Source: Streptomyces abyssalis
GTDB taxonomy: Bacteria > Actinomycetota > Actinomycetes > Streptomycetales > Streptomycetaceae
Direction: 5' to 3'
NCBI RefSeq assembly: GCF_001751365.1
Contig: NZ_LJGT01000038.1
Span: 535,540 to 599,539 of the forward strand
DNA length: 64,000 nt
The notes below the pieces were generated by a model. It worked only from the letters and a program-made list of their open reading frames with translations, had not been told where the DNA came from and did no database searches. Shown in pieces: positions 34,417-42,410 of this stretch (positions within the stretch are counted from its first letter, which is position 1; each line of letters opens with the position of its first letter). Both the position numbers and the translations under genes were made by a program.

Positions 34417-35481
34417 TCAGTGCCGCCGGGGAGGAGCCGTGCTGTCGCGTACGACCAGTTCCGTGGACAGCTCCAGTCTGCGGGTCTCGAAGGAGCCGGT
34501 CTCCAGACAGCGCAGCAGCATCCGCATCGCCTGCGCCGCCATCTGCGCCACCGGCTGCCGGATGGTGGTCAGCGGCGGTGAGGCCAGGCCGGCGGCGGGC
34601 AGGTCGTCGAATCCGACCACGCTCAGGTCGTCCGGGACGCGCATACCGAGGCGTTCAGCCGTGCGGTAGACACCCAACGCCTGCTGGTCGTTGCCCGCGA
34701 AGATCGCGGTCGGCGGGTGCGGGGAGGAGAGCAGTTCACGTGCCGCCTGTTCGCCTCGCGGTGCGTAGAAGTCGCCCTCGGCGATGAGGCCGTCGTCGAC
34801 CGGGAGGCCCGCCGACCGCAGGGCCGAACGGTAGCCGTCCAGCCGCGCTCGGCTGCACTGCAGCTCGGGCCGCCCGCCGATGAGGCCGATCCGCTCGTGC
34901 CCGAGGGAGATCAGGTGCTCGGTGGCGGTGAGGGCGCCGTTCCAGTTCGTCGCACCGACGGAGGCGACCTGAGGGTCGGGCTGGCCGACCGGGTCGATGA
35001 TGACCATGGGGATGCCGAGCGCACGGATCTGTTCCTCGTGCGCCGGCCTGAGTTCGGTGACGGCCAGGATGATCCCGTCCGACCAGCGCGCGGTGAGGTT
35101 CTCCAGCCACCTGCGCTCCTCGGTCGTCTCCCCGTGGATGGCGGAGACGACAGTGCCCAGCCCGGACTCGTGCGCGACGGCCTCGACCCCGCGGATGATC
35201 TCCACCGACCACTCGCTGTCGAGATTGTTGAAGACGAGGTCGACGAGCCGCGCCTGACCCTCCCGGCGCTTGGTGCGGCGCGTGTACTGGTACTTGGCCA
35301 GCAGCCGCTCGACCTTGCGGCGCGTACCGGCGGCGACGTGCGCGTGCCCGTTGAGCACCTTGGAGACGGTGGGGACGGAAACGCCGGCTTCGCGGGCGAT
35401 GTCGCTGATGGTGACGCGTTCGCGGCGACTGCGCGCCCGCGCCCCTTCCGCGCGTTCGCCCGCCGTGTGCGGTGCGGCCAC
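34417..35481 (-). CDS. LacI-family repressor of the sugar locus (BxlR-like)
   Basis: A 354-residue repressor. The LacI helix-turn-helix is VTISDIAREAGVSVPTVSKVLN (about 21-42), with the hinge GTRRKVERLLAKYQY. The sugar-binding core follows, including VDLVFNNLDSEWSVEIIRG, ATNWNGALTATEHLISLGHERIGLIGG and TAIFAGNDQQALGVYR. It converges with the GH3 gene. Its own upstream region contains GAAACTTTC (35570-35578), the same palindrome present twice in the divergent transporter/glycosidase promoter. It therefore very likely represses both and itself, with an oligosaccharide as inducer. Confidence 0.92.
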   Translation of the reverse strand: MAAPHTAGERAEGARARSRRERVTISDIAREAGVSVPTVSKVLNGHAHVAAGTRRKVERLLAKYQYTRRTKRREGQARLVDLVFNNLDSEWSVEIIRGVEAVAHESGLGTVVSAIHGETTEERRWLENLTARWSDGIILAVTELRPAHEEQIRALGIPMVIIDPVGQPDPQVASVGATNWNGALTATEHLISLGHERIGLIGGRPELQCSRARLDGYRSALRSAGLPVDDGLIAEGDFYAPRGEQAARELLSSPHPPTAIFAGNDQQALGVYRTAERLGMRVPDDLSVVGFDDLPAAGLASPPLTTIRQPVAQMAAQAMRMLLRCLETGSFETRRLELSTELVVRDSTAPPRRH

Positions 35482-35569
35482 GTTCCGACCTCCTGTGACC
35501 CCTGGCCCCTGGGTGCTGGACCCTGGCCCCTGATGCTCTGCTCGCGGGCCACCCTAACGGAAGCGCCAG

Positions 35570-35578
35570 GAAACTTTC
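35570..35578. promoter_or_regulatory. Candidate LacI-family operator, copy 3 (autoregulatory)
   Basis: GAAACTTTC followed by G lies 89 bp upstream of the LacI-family gene start, with a second half-like CTTTCGGCG at 35585-35593. Confidence 0.6.
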
Positions 35579-35644
35579 GTAGAGCTTTCGGCGCTCAGCG
35601 GAGGGCCCTCGTGCCGGGTGAGCGCAGGAGAGGGCGAGGCCGGC

Positions 35645-36598
35645 TCAGCCCAGAGCGTCCATCACGGCGGTGACATACGCATCCAGCCGCTCCTCCACGG
35701 CTCGCGTCGTCAGCTCCGTCCGCCCCGCCTCCCGCCAGGGCCGCGACACAGACCGCACTTCCTCCGAGAACGCCAGCGCGTCCCGCACCCGCCAGTACAG
35801 CCGCTCGCTCGCGGCCGCGGCCAGCACCCCGCCGGCCTCCTCGTACGCCTCGGCGAACCGCAGACCCCACCCCGGGCCGTGCAGCAACGCGAGATTCGTG
35901 GAGCAGTGCGCCACGTCGAGATCCGCCGGGCCCCAGGAGGCAGCCGCCCAGTCGACGACACCGGTGATCCGGGCACCTGCCGGTCCTGAGGGCGGCACGT
36001 CGAACAGCACGTTGCCGGGGTGGAAGTCCCGGTGCAGGAACCGCCCTTCGTAGGGCGGCGCGGGCCCGCGGATCACGTCGATCGCCCCGGCCCACGCCGC
36101 AGCGTCGGCGCCCTTCGGAGTCACGACGGTGTCGGCGGTCGTCAACGCCACATACACGCCCGGCCGTTCGGCAGGACGCAGCGCGTTGATCGCCACAAGC
36201 TGACGGGCCAGCAGAGGAACGCGCGTCTCAAGTCCCTCCTCGTCGAGGACCGTACGGCCCGCCAGATGTGTCATGAGGAGCGACGGATACTCGCAATGCG
36301 CGGCGGTCGCATCAACCGCCACGAGCCGGGGAGCCGGCACGCCGGTCCCCCTGAGCTGGGTCAGGGCCCCGGCCTCCCTGTCCAGAGAGTCCTCGGCGTC
36401 CTCGACACCGACGAAGGTCCGCAGCACCAGGTCACGGGTGCCTCCGTCCCGCGCGCCGATGGTCAGCCTCCGCATCTCCGCGCTGATGCCGCCGTGCAAC
36501 GCCTCCGCTCCGGCGATCCGCTCACCGACCTCCAGGTGCCGGTTCACCCAAGCCAGCGTCAACGGACGGACAGACGCCGCCTCATCGTTGTCGGTCAC
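35645..36598 (-). CDS. Phosphotransferase-family protein (APH fold)
   Basis: A 317-residue kinase-like protein. The N-lobe has GGISAEMRRLTIG and LVLRTFVG (Arg in place of the ATP-binding lysine). The catalytic loop is FLHRDFHPGNVLF and the metal loop is GVVDWAAASWGPADLDVAHC. It is broadly similar in class to the kinase at 25729-26634 but clearly a different subfamily. The substrate is unknown; homoserine/choline-type and antibiotic kinases share this fold. It is monocistronic, with the LacI gene upstream region on its 3' side. Confidence 0.82.
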   Translation of the reverse strand: MTDNDEAASVRPLTLAWVNRHLEVGERIAGAEALHGGISAEMRRLTIGARDGGTRDLVLRTFVGVEDAEDSLDREAGALTQLRGTGVPAPRLVAVDATAAHCEYPSLLMTHLAGRTVLDEEGLETRVPLLARQLVAINALRPAERPGVYVALTTADTVVTPKGADAAAWAGAIDVIRGPAPPYEGRFLHRDFHPGNVLFDVPPSGPAGARITGVVDWAAASWGPADLDVAHCSTNLALLHGPGWGLRFAEAYEEAGGVLAAAASERLYWRVRDALAFSEEVRSVSRPWREAGRTELTTRAVEERLDAYVTAVMDALG

Positions 36599-36747
36599 GC
36601 TGTCACCTCACCATCCGGACGGCGGCGCGTGGTTGCGAGCCAACCGCAGGTCTCCCCCCAGATCCCCCAGACCACAGGCTGCGCCGGCCTGCCGTCGCGT
36701 CTGGATTCCGCCAGCAGATCAAGGGCCGCCAGCCGACGCTGGAACGC

Positions 36748-37272
36748 ATGACGGCATACACACCGCTCCCCATCCCTCCCGCTGCTCTGAAAGAACTCCG
36801 CGATTCCGACGACGCCGCACAGCCCCTCCGGCCCTGCACCGCGCGTGAGGACGGCATTCCCCTCAACTGCGTGGGCAGTCCCCTGCGTTGTTGCCTGCGG
36901 GCGATCGAACCCGGTGAACGGGTCGCGCTCGTGTCGTACGCGCCGCTACGCCGCTGGGCGGCGGCCACCGGTGCCGACCCCGGAGCGTACGACGAGTCGG
37001 GACCGGTGTTCATCCACGCCGGGGAATGCGGGGGGCCACGGCCGCGCGAGACCCCCGGCTACCCGCTCGCCCGGCCGGGGGCACTGTTCACCATCCGTCG
37101 CTACGACGCCGTGGGCCGCATCGCCGGGGGCCGCCTGCTCAAGATCCCCGACGACGCCGAGGCGGGCCTCGACCAGGCGTTCAGGGAAGCGTTCAGCCAC
37201 CCGGAGGTGGCCCTGGTGCACGTCCGGGCCGTCGAGTACGGCTGCTTCCAGTACGAGGTACGCCGTCCGTAG
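36748..37272 (+). CDS. DUF1203 family protein
   Basis: A 174-residue soluble protein that fits DUF1203. PLRPCTAREDGIPLNCVGSPLRCCLRAIEPGERVALVSYAPL is the cysteine-bearing N-terminal block. It is followed by ESGPVFIHAGECGG and a C-terminal half with ALFTIRRYDAVGRIAGGRLL and VHVRAVEYGCFQYEV. The function is unknown. Several conserved cysteines (five in the first 110 residues) could bind metal. It is divergent from the phosphotransferase gene with a 149 bp gap. Nothing recognisable lies in 37273-37486. Confidence 0.85.
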   Translation: MTAYTPLPIPPAALKELRDSDDAAQPLRPCTAREDGIPLNCVGSPLRCCLRAIEPGERVALVSYAPLRRWAAATGADPGAYDESGPVFIHAGECGGPRPRETPGYPLARPGALFTIRRYDAVGRIAGGRLLKIPDDAEAGLDQAFREAFSHPEVALVHVRAVEYGCFQYEVRRP

Positions 37273-37486
37273 ATCGTGCGCCGTCGGGGCGGTGTCCGGA
37301 GATCTCCACCGCCTCCGCACGGGCACCTTCCAGCACTCGACGGGTGCGTGACCAAGAGCTGTGCAGTCAAGGCCTGCCCTGACTTCGGCAGTGCATGTCG
37401 CCTGAATCGAAGGCTGCTGTGTGCCTGCAGGAACTGACAGTGGCCAGGGTGCCTGGCGGCGGTCCGGACAGGTGGACGGGGCAACG

Positions 37487-38092
37487 TCACGCAGGGGCGA
37501 AGAGCGGCGGGTGCTCGAGCACTCGGGGCTTGTACTCGACCAGCTGGATGCGGCCGTCGAAGGTGCGGTGCTCGGTCATCTCGAGGGCGACGTCCGGATA
37601 GCCGTCGTAGATGCGTTCCGCGCCCGTGGCCCCGGTGATCACCGGGAACATCACGACCCGGAAGCGGTCGACGAGTCCGGCACGCAGCAGGGACCGGCAC
37701 AGGCTCAGGCTGCCGATCGTGCTGAGGAGCCCCGAGCCACCCGCCTTCATGGCGCGGACCGCCTCGACGGCGTCGTCCCGGACGAGCGTGCAGTTGGCCC
37801 ACGTCAGTGGCTCCTCGATTGAGGAGGAGAACACCACCTTGGACGCTCGCGTGAGCTCGTCGACGGACGCCTCTTCTTCGGGCCTGAACTCATCCTGGCC
37901 ACTCGGGACCTCGCCGGCGGCGAAGCCCGACATCTGGCGGTAGGTGTTCGCTCCCATCAGATGGGTGCTCTCGGGCTGCTCACCGAGCCATGCGAGGTAC
38001 TCCGGGCCCTCGAGGCCCCAGAACCCGGGCCATCCCTCTCCCGACGCGTGGCCGTCGAGGGAGGTGATGAAGTCGACGAGAAGCTCCGACAT
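37487..38092 (-). CDS. Dihydrofolate reductase/RibD-C family protein
   Basis: A 201-residue protein of the RibD C-terminal/DHFR-like fold. LVDFITSLDGHASGEGWPGFW opens the domain, HLMGANTYRQMSGF is the NADPH-contact segment, SKVVFSSSIEEPLTW follows, and STIGSLSLCRSLLRAGLVDRFRVVMFPVITG closes the fold. These small actinobacterial proteins are annotated as deaminase/reductase or dihydrofolate reductase family, and true activity is unproven. It ends the conserved stretch before the accessory region. The integrase remnant begins about 90 bp upstream of its start on the other strand. Confidence 0.88.
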   Translation of the reverse strand: MSELLVDFITSLDGHASGEGWPGFWGLEGPEYLAWLGEQPESTHLMGANTYRQMSGFAAGEVPSGQDEFRPEEEASVDELTRASKVVFSSSIEEPLTWANCTLVRDDAVEAVRAMKAGGSGLLSTIGSLSLCRSLLRAGLVDRFRVVMFPVITGATGAERIYDGYPDVALEMTEHRTFDGRIQLVEYKPRVLEHPPLFAPA

Positions 38093-38182
38093 GGCAGTGG
38101 CCTTTCCTAGGTTGTGTCACGACCTTTGACCGGCCGGCAGCCACGAACTCATCGGCCGCGCTGTGGGGTAACAAGGAAACCC

Positions 38183-38442
38183 ATGACGCGGCAGCCGATG
38201 GCGCCGCTGCCGAAAACGAGACTTCACGATCTGCGGCACCTGCACGCCACGATGCTTCTATTCGCAGGCGTCCCCGTTCACGTAGTGGCCGCACGCCTCG
38301 GACATCGCGATCCTCGGTCACACTGCGGGTGTACGCGCACGTCATCAGTGGCCCGAACGCCAATGTCGCCGACACCTTCGCGCGGACGCTTGCGGCGAGG
38401 GAAGCTGCTGCTCCAGGGCCAGGCCGGTCCGACTCGGGATGA
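38183..38442 (+). pseudogene. Truncated and frameshifted tyrosine-recombinase (integrase) remnant
   Basis: The frame from 38183 reads LPKTRLHDLRHLHATMLLFA followed by GVPVHVVAARLGHRDP. This is the box II region of a phage-type integrase with the catalytic HxxR (HDLR) and LGH. At about 38311-38314 the frame breaks: the next frame continues SVTLRVYAHVISGPNANVAD and FARTLAARE to a stop at 38440-38442, including the catalytic tyrosine region. One base missing in a proline codon explains the shift. The N-terminal two thirds of the gene are absent. This is debris of an earlier integration. Confidence 0.85.
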
Positions 38443-38572
38443 CGTCCCAATGAAGGGAACACAACTGCGAGCTCAACGTCTCGGGGGCCTTTGCGCCACA
38501 GGGCAGTAGCTCTCGAACGGTGAGGTCCCACTTCGGCGCGGTAGTCGCTCTGTGAGAGCAAGGGAGGATAGA

Positions 38573-38596
38573 TGACTGAGTAGCAGTACTCAGTCA
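38573..38596. promoter_or_regulatory. Perfect inverted repeat before the three-gene module
   Basis: TGACTGAGT (38573-38581) and ACTCAGTCA (38588-38596) are exact complements around AGCAGT. It is 80 bp upstream of the first gene of the module and, being AT-rich relative to its surroundings, could be an operator or a terminator for the integrase remnant. Confidence 0.55.
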
Positions 38597-38675
38597 CCTC
38601 CAACCCCCCTCCCGTTAGGGTTCGTTGGTGGCCCAGTCGGGCCCTGACTACGTGAATGCAGGGGGAAGCAGCGCC

Positions 38676-39083
38676 GTGGCTACGGGTGGACACGATGCGT
38701 CGAAGCGTGTGGACGAGACGGAGCTCCTGGAGATCGCCAGAGACCCGGTGGATGCGCGAAGACTGCGGGAATCGCTGGAGAAACTCGCCGGAGGCGCTTC
38801 CAACGACACGCTCAAGGAGATGGCGAAGGAGGTCCTTGCGGGGCGCATCGGACTTCGCGATGCCGTGGCCGTACCTGCCTACAGCGAGGCCCTCATCGAG
38901 GGCGGACGTCCTTTCCGCGAAGAGTGGGACAAGCTTTCCGCCGCGGAGCGCGAGCGGCTGGCAGCGGAAGGAGAGCGGGAGTACGAAGCGAAGCGTCTTG
39001 AGATGGAGGCAGAACAGCGCCGCGGGGCCGAGAACTCCGGATCGAAGGCCCGGCACAGCGGGCGCGGCTGGTCTGTCTACTGA
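38676..39083 (+). CDS. Small charged protein, first gene of a WXG100-like module
   Basis: A 135-residue hydrophilic protein that I do not recognise. It is helix-rich, with RVDETELLEIARDPVDARRL and NDTLKEMAKEVLAGRIGLRDA in the middle. A strongly charged coiled-coil-like stretch (about residues 75-115, rich in E, R and K) precedes a basic tail ending SGRGWSVY. GTG 38676 has GGGGGA 9 nt upstream, and longer starts lack a ribosome site. The next open frame begins directly after its stop and encodes a WXG100-like protein, so it may be a chaperone or secretion partner. That role is inference. Confidence 0.7.
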   Translation: MATGGHDASKRVDETELLEIARDPVDARRLRESLEKLAGGASNDTLKEMAKEVLAGRIGLRDAVAVPAYSEALIEGGRPFREEWDKLSAAERERLAAEGEREYEAKRLEMEAEQRRGAENSGSKARHSGRGWSVY

Positions 39084-39862
39084 GAATCACGGGGGAGTGT
39101 CTGGGAGCAGATCCAGCAAGGTGCCTCGGAACGGATGGACGGGCTTGTCTGGTCCCGCGTGGACTCCGTCACCGGCGAGGGAAAGAACCCCGCGCTGGGA
39201 CTCCTTGGTATCGGTCTCGACCTGCTGAGCCCGTCGACCCTCGTCAACGAGGCCGTCAAGTTCGTCTTCAACGTCGACATCTTCGGCGAAGCGGCGAAGA
39301 TGCTGTCCGGCGACTGGGAAAGCTACGGGGATTGCGCCAATGCATGGGGCTCGCTGGGCGACTTCTTGAACAGCATGGCCACCAATGTCGACAAGGGGAA
39401 CGACCTCCTAAGTCAAACCTGGTACGGCAACGCAGCCGACACACGCTGGGATTACTTCGACCGGCTCACCACGAAGATGAACGACACGGACGACGCCTTC
39501 GCCAACCTCAAGGCGGCCTACGAAGACGTCGCCGGTCAATCCAGCAGTTCGCGGACGGCCTCAAGGCGGGGTTGATCCTCATCAGCGACATGGCTATCGC
39601 GATTGGTGTCGAGATAGCCGTGGCAACCGGCGCCGCGACTACCGGGGTCGGCTTGATCGTGTCAGGTGGAGCGGCTGCGCTGATTGCTCGTCAGGCGGCG
39701 AAGATGATCAGCGAGTGGTCGAAGATCATCGATGCTCTGTCAGCGCTCTACGCGAGCATCAACGCCACCTTCGGTGCAGGGGGTGCGGTGCTGGACGGGA
39801 ATCTGAACGCGGTGAAGGCGTTCCCGAAACCGGGCGGAGGCTATGACCATCAGGCTGTCTGA
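39084..39862 (+). pseudogene. WXG100-like protein gene, interrupted by a frameshift near 39536
   Basis: The first frame encodes a helical domain with SGDWESYGDCANAWGSLGDF and the WxG motif TWYGNAAD (W96-Y-G98 counting from ATG 39135), as in type VII secretion substrates. The frame ends at 39575. In the frame one base over, coding-like sequence resumes at about 39536 (SIQQFADGLKAGLILISDMA). It includes a hydrophobic GAATTGVGLIVSGGAAALIA segment and runs to 39862. A single-base deletion in a glycine codon would explain this. Residues SVWEQIQQGASER are also encoded in frame between the previous stop and ATG 39135, so the true start is uncertain. A sequencing error remains possible. Confidence 0.7.
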
Positions 39863-41225
39863 TGTTGGCAAGATTCTGGGCTGGGGCGGTCTCGCGGGTG
39901 TCGCTGCATGCCTGCTGCTGCGATACGTCGAACCGGCCCCCCGGTGGGACGTCCTGACCTGTCTCGGGATATCCCTGCTCGGGCTGATGCTGTCCTGGGC
40001 AGGGACCCGGCGTGAGGCGGCTGCGCCGGTGGAGGACGTCCCACCGTCACCTGCCCCGGTGGAACCCGCGGGGTTCCGTCTCGTCGGCGTCTGGCGCCCC
40101 GGACGTACCCAGCGGCAGCATCTCGGTGTCCTGCTGATGCTGCTGTCCGTCGGCCTGTTGTTGTTCGGCTCCGCCCAGCACGTCACGCCCCAACTGGCCG
40201 ACGCCCGTAGCGGATCCGCACGGATCGTCCCGGTGACCGTCGTCGAGGTGACCGCACAGCGATCCACGCCAGTGCGCGGCGGAGGCACGACCTACACCTC
40301 CGAGCTCTCGCTCAAAGCGGCCAAAGGCAGCACCGGCAACAAACCGCTGCACGGCAGGATCAAGACCTCCGACTCGGTGGGGCCCACCGACAAGCTGTGG
40401 GCCCTCTACACCCCAGGTGCCGGCAAAGAGGCAGCACAGCTGACGGAGACCCGGGGCGAGCTGGAAGCTCTGCGGGACGGGGGTACCCGCCCCTCCGGCA
40501 TGCTGCTCGGCATCTGTGCAGCCGTGGCCGCATTGGGGCTGGTCCTGTTGCTTCGGCGCAAGGTGAAGCCGTCCCAGGACGAGGAATCCGTCGCGGAGAC
40601 GCTGCACACAAGTGGTGCGCAGGCGCTCGCCGTCACGCTGGGAGGCACGGCCGAGGAAGGCAGACGCGAGCTGGGAGTGGGCCTGAACCTGCAGGCCGAG
40701 GACGGAGAACGCAGGCTGTACATCAGCCGGTTCGTCGACAGCGAGCATCTCGCCGACCTCCTCTACGGCCACACCGCATGGCTGTACTGGGCACGGCCCC
40801 AAAGCGAACCACCACGCGGACGCCCCGGACGGAAAGGCGAGATGCTGCCCGCCGTCCTGGTGCTCGGCAGCGGCGACGAAGCACGCTACGTACGCGGATG
40901 GATGCCACGCGAACCGGACTGGCCTGTCGCCCAGGGACGTCGCCTGGGAGCGATCAGCCGCGAGTCCTGCCCACCGGTACGGCCATTGGACTCGGGCGGG
41001 ATGCGACCACCACGTGCGCGCCTGGGCGCCATGGTGTGGCTGGGCCTCGCGGGGCTGGCCACGGCTGCGACAGCCGCCTTCCCCGTGGGCGGCGGCAAGG
41101 AACTCGTTCAGACCGGAGGTGTCGTGATCGTCCTCTGCACCGTCGTGGGCATGCGCTTGAGCGAGGCGAAATGGCGCCCGGCCACCCGCCGTCAGAAGCG
41201 ACGCACGGCGGAGCATGCGGCATAG
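39843..41225 (+). CDS. Multi-pass membrane protein of the WXG100-like module
   Basis: A 460-residue membrane protein without a recognised domain. Hydrophobic spans lie at about residues 13-27, 37-53, 94-113, 215-236, 398-414 and 421-439. Between the third and fourth is an extracytoplasmic loop with TVVEVTAQRSTPVRGGGTTY. The large segment between the fourth and fifth (about 240-395) is soluble and contains LYISRFVDSEHLADLLYGHTAWLYW. The ATG overlaps the end of the WXG100-like frame by 20 bp, with GGCGGAGG just upstream, so the three genes form an operon. It could be an anchor or accessory component for export of the WXG100-like protein. No ATPase of the EccC type is present. Confidence 0.75.
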   Translation: MTIRLSDVGKILGWGGLAGVAACLLLRYVEPAPRWDVLTCLGISLLGLMLSWAGTRREAAAPVEDVPPSPAPVEPAGFRLVGVWRPGRTQRQHLGVLLMLLSVGLLLFGSAQHVTPQLADARSGSARIVPVTVVEVTAQRSTPVRGGGTTYTSELSLKAAKGSTGNKPLHGRIKTSDSVGPTDKLWALYTPGAGKEAAQLTETRGELEALRDGGTRPSGMLLGICAAVAALGLVLLLRRKVKPSQDEESVAETLHTSGAQALAVTLGGTAEEGRRELGVGLNLQAEDGERRLYISRFVDSEHLADLLYGHTAWLYWARPQSEPPRGRPGRKGEMLPAVLVLGSGDEARYVRGWMPREPDWPVAQGRRLGAISRESCPPVRPLDSGGMRPPRARLGAMVWLGLAGLATAATAAFPVGGGKELVQTGGVVIVLCTVVGMRLSEAKWRPATRRQKRRTAEHAA

Positions 41226-41533
41226 CTGAACCCGCCGCCTTCCCGTTCCACCCCAGTGGTCACGACGGGCAGCACCGGGCTCCCCGCGCTCCCCTGCGAT
41301 GGTTCTGGTCACCTGCTGCTCCGAGCACTGCCCCGGAGCCAAGCCGGCTCCGGGTGGCAGTGCTCGGCAGGTAAAGCCTGGTCACGCTCCGTATCTGACG
41401 ATCCTTGCAGCCAGCCCAAGTTTGGGCCTCCAAACCGCCTGGCCTCTGGCCCAGAATTAGCGAACAAATCAGCAAGCAAGATCAAAGAGGCCGGTTCCGT
41501 GATCGGAACCGGCCTCTGACCTGTTACTTCTCC
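41226..41533. other. Gene-free stretch left of the integrated element
   Basis: No supportable gene. It holds the hairpin GAGGCCGGTTCC/GGAACCGGCCTC (41487-41516), which has the same layout as the hairpin next to the intact tRNA-Thr (45435-45465). It is therefore probably the original terminator of that tRNA, displaced by the insertion. Confidence 0.6.
41487..41516. terminator. Hairpin beside the displaced tRNA-Thr 3' end
   Basis: GAGGCCGGTTCC pairs with GGAACCGGCCTC around GTGATC. It is positioned 17 bp from the att core, as the 45435-45465 hairpin is 18 bp from the other core. Confidence 0.75.
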
Positions 41534-41577
41534 GGAGCCGCCTGTCGGATTCGAACCGACGACCTTCTGTTTACAAG
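41534..41577. repeat. Left attachment-site core (displaced tRNA-Thr 3' end)
   Basis: 44 bp, GGAGCCGCCTGTCGGATTCG through CTTCTGTTTACAAG, identical to 45484-45527. It covers the tRNA acceptor 3' strand, T-arm, variable loop and anticodon stem/loop up to the anticodon. Sequence diverges at 41578 (CTGTGG versus ACAGATG). Confidence 0.9.
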
Positions 41578-41658
41578 CTGTGGACAGCTCGGACATCTGC
41601 GGTCGGAGTGGTCCCCCGAGGGACGATTCCAGGGGCTTGCGGCTGCCAACGGTCAGCA

Positions 41659-41691
41659 GGGTTGCTGTACTTCGCTGATGTACAGCAACCC
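41659..41691. repeat. Long palindrome inside the left end of the element
   Basis: GGGTTGCTGTAC (41659-41670) is the exact complement of GTACAGCAACCC (41680-41691) around TTCGCTGAT. A close copy of the left arm and centre, GTTGCTGTACTTCGCTGC, lies at 45404-45421 near the other end. The paired placement suggests integrase arm sites or an element-end signal. Confidence 0.7.
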
Positions 41692-41720
41692 CGCTGGCGG
41701 CGTTCCTCGACGTGGTCTGG

Positions 41721-42269
41721 TCACGTGGTGACCGGCATCTCCCGGGCTCGCTGTCGTGCTTGGGCACGTATTTCGGTGAGACGCGGGTGAAAGGCGTTGT
41801 GCCGGTTCTGATCGAGATTCAGCGGTAGGTCCAAGCGACTGATCAGGTCTGCCTCGACCGTCCACGGCTCCGGATGCTCCAGCCAGCACACACGCGCGTG
41901 CTCGGCCATCCACTCGCTCAGAACCGCCTCGCCGGCCTTGGTGAACGTCATCCGCTTGCCGCTGCTGCCGACGCGGCGCAACTCCAAGCCCAGCAGACAC
42001 CCCAAAGTGAGCCGCAACGTGGAGCCATAGGCGTTTCCCCGGAAGTGATACCGCACCCGCTTACGCAGATTCTGCGTACTCGTCCGGCTCGTCATGTGCC
42101 GCGGCGCGATACCCACGTATAGGAGCCGACCTGACGGCAGACTCGGATGCGGGGGCTCCTCGAAATGCCACCCGTACACGCCGGCCACACGAGGCACCGG
42201 CCCCGGAAGCGACAAGACCTCTGTGGCCGACCAGAGTCGACCCGGACTGGTCAGAGCAGCAGCGTGCAC
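41721..42269 (-). CDS. GIY-YIG nuclease-like protein of the element
   Basis: A 182-residue protein with a probable GIY-YIG fold. RVAGVYGWHF (27-36) supplies the GIY strand and LLYVGIAPRH (49-58) the YIG strand. A basic helix NLRKRVRYHFRGN follows, and glutamates in WMAEHARVCWLEHPEPW could supply the catalytic acid. GTG 42269 is preceded by AGGAGG 6 nt upstream. Members occur as homing or restriction endonucleases, and as stand-alone proteins in mobile DNA. Here a role in DNA processing or in defence against competing elements is inference. It points toward the left attachment site. Confidence 0.7.
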   Translation of the reverse strand: MHAAALTSPGRLWSATEVLSLPGPVPRVAGVYGWHFEEPPHPSLPSGRLLYVGIAPRHMTSRTSTQNLRKRVRYHFRGNAYGSTLRLTLGCLLGLELRRVGSSGKRMTFTKAGEAVLSEWMAEHARVCWLEHPEPWTVEADLISRLDLPLNLDQNRHNAFHPRLTEIRAQARQRAREMPVTT

Positions 42270-42410
42270 ACAAGCCTCCTGGAGCCGACCTACCGGTGTA
42301 GAAACTACGTCCTGATGCTGTCGACAGACTCACGAGCTTGGGAATCACCCTGCAGATCGGGCCAGTTGACCGGCGGGCTGGCAGAAATGCTGAGTGTCCT
42401 CGCTCGCCGC

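Noticed and set aside
39530..39545. Programmed ribosomal frameshift in the WXG100-like gene
   Set aside because: No slippery heptamer or downstream stimulatory structure is evident. A simple deletion or sequencing error is more likely.
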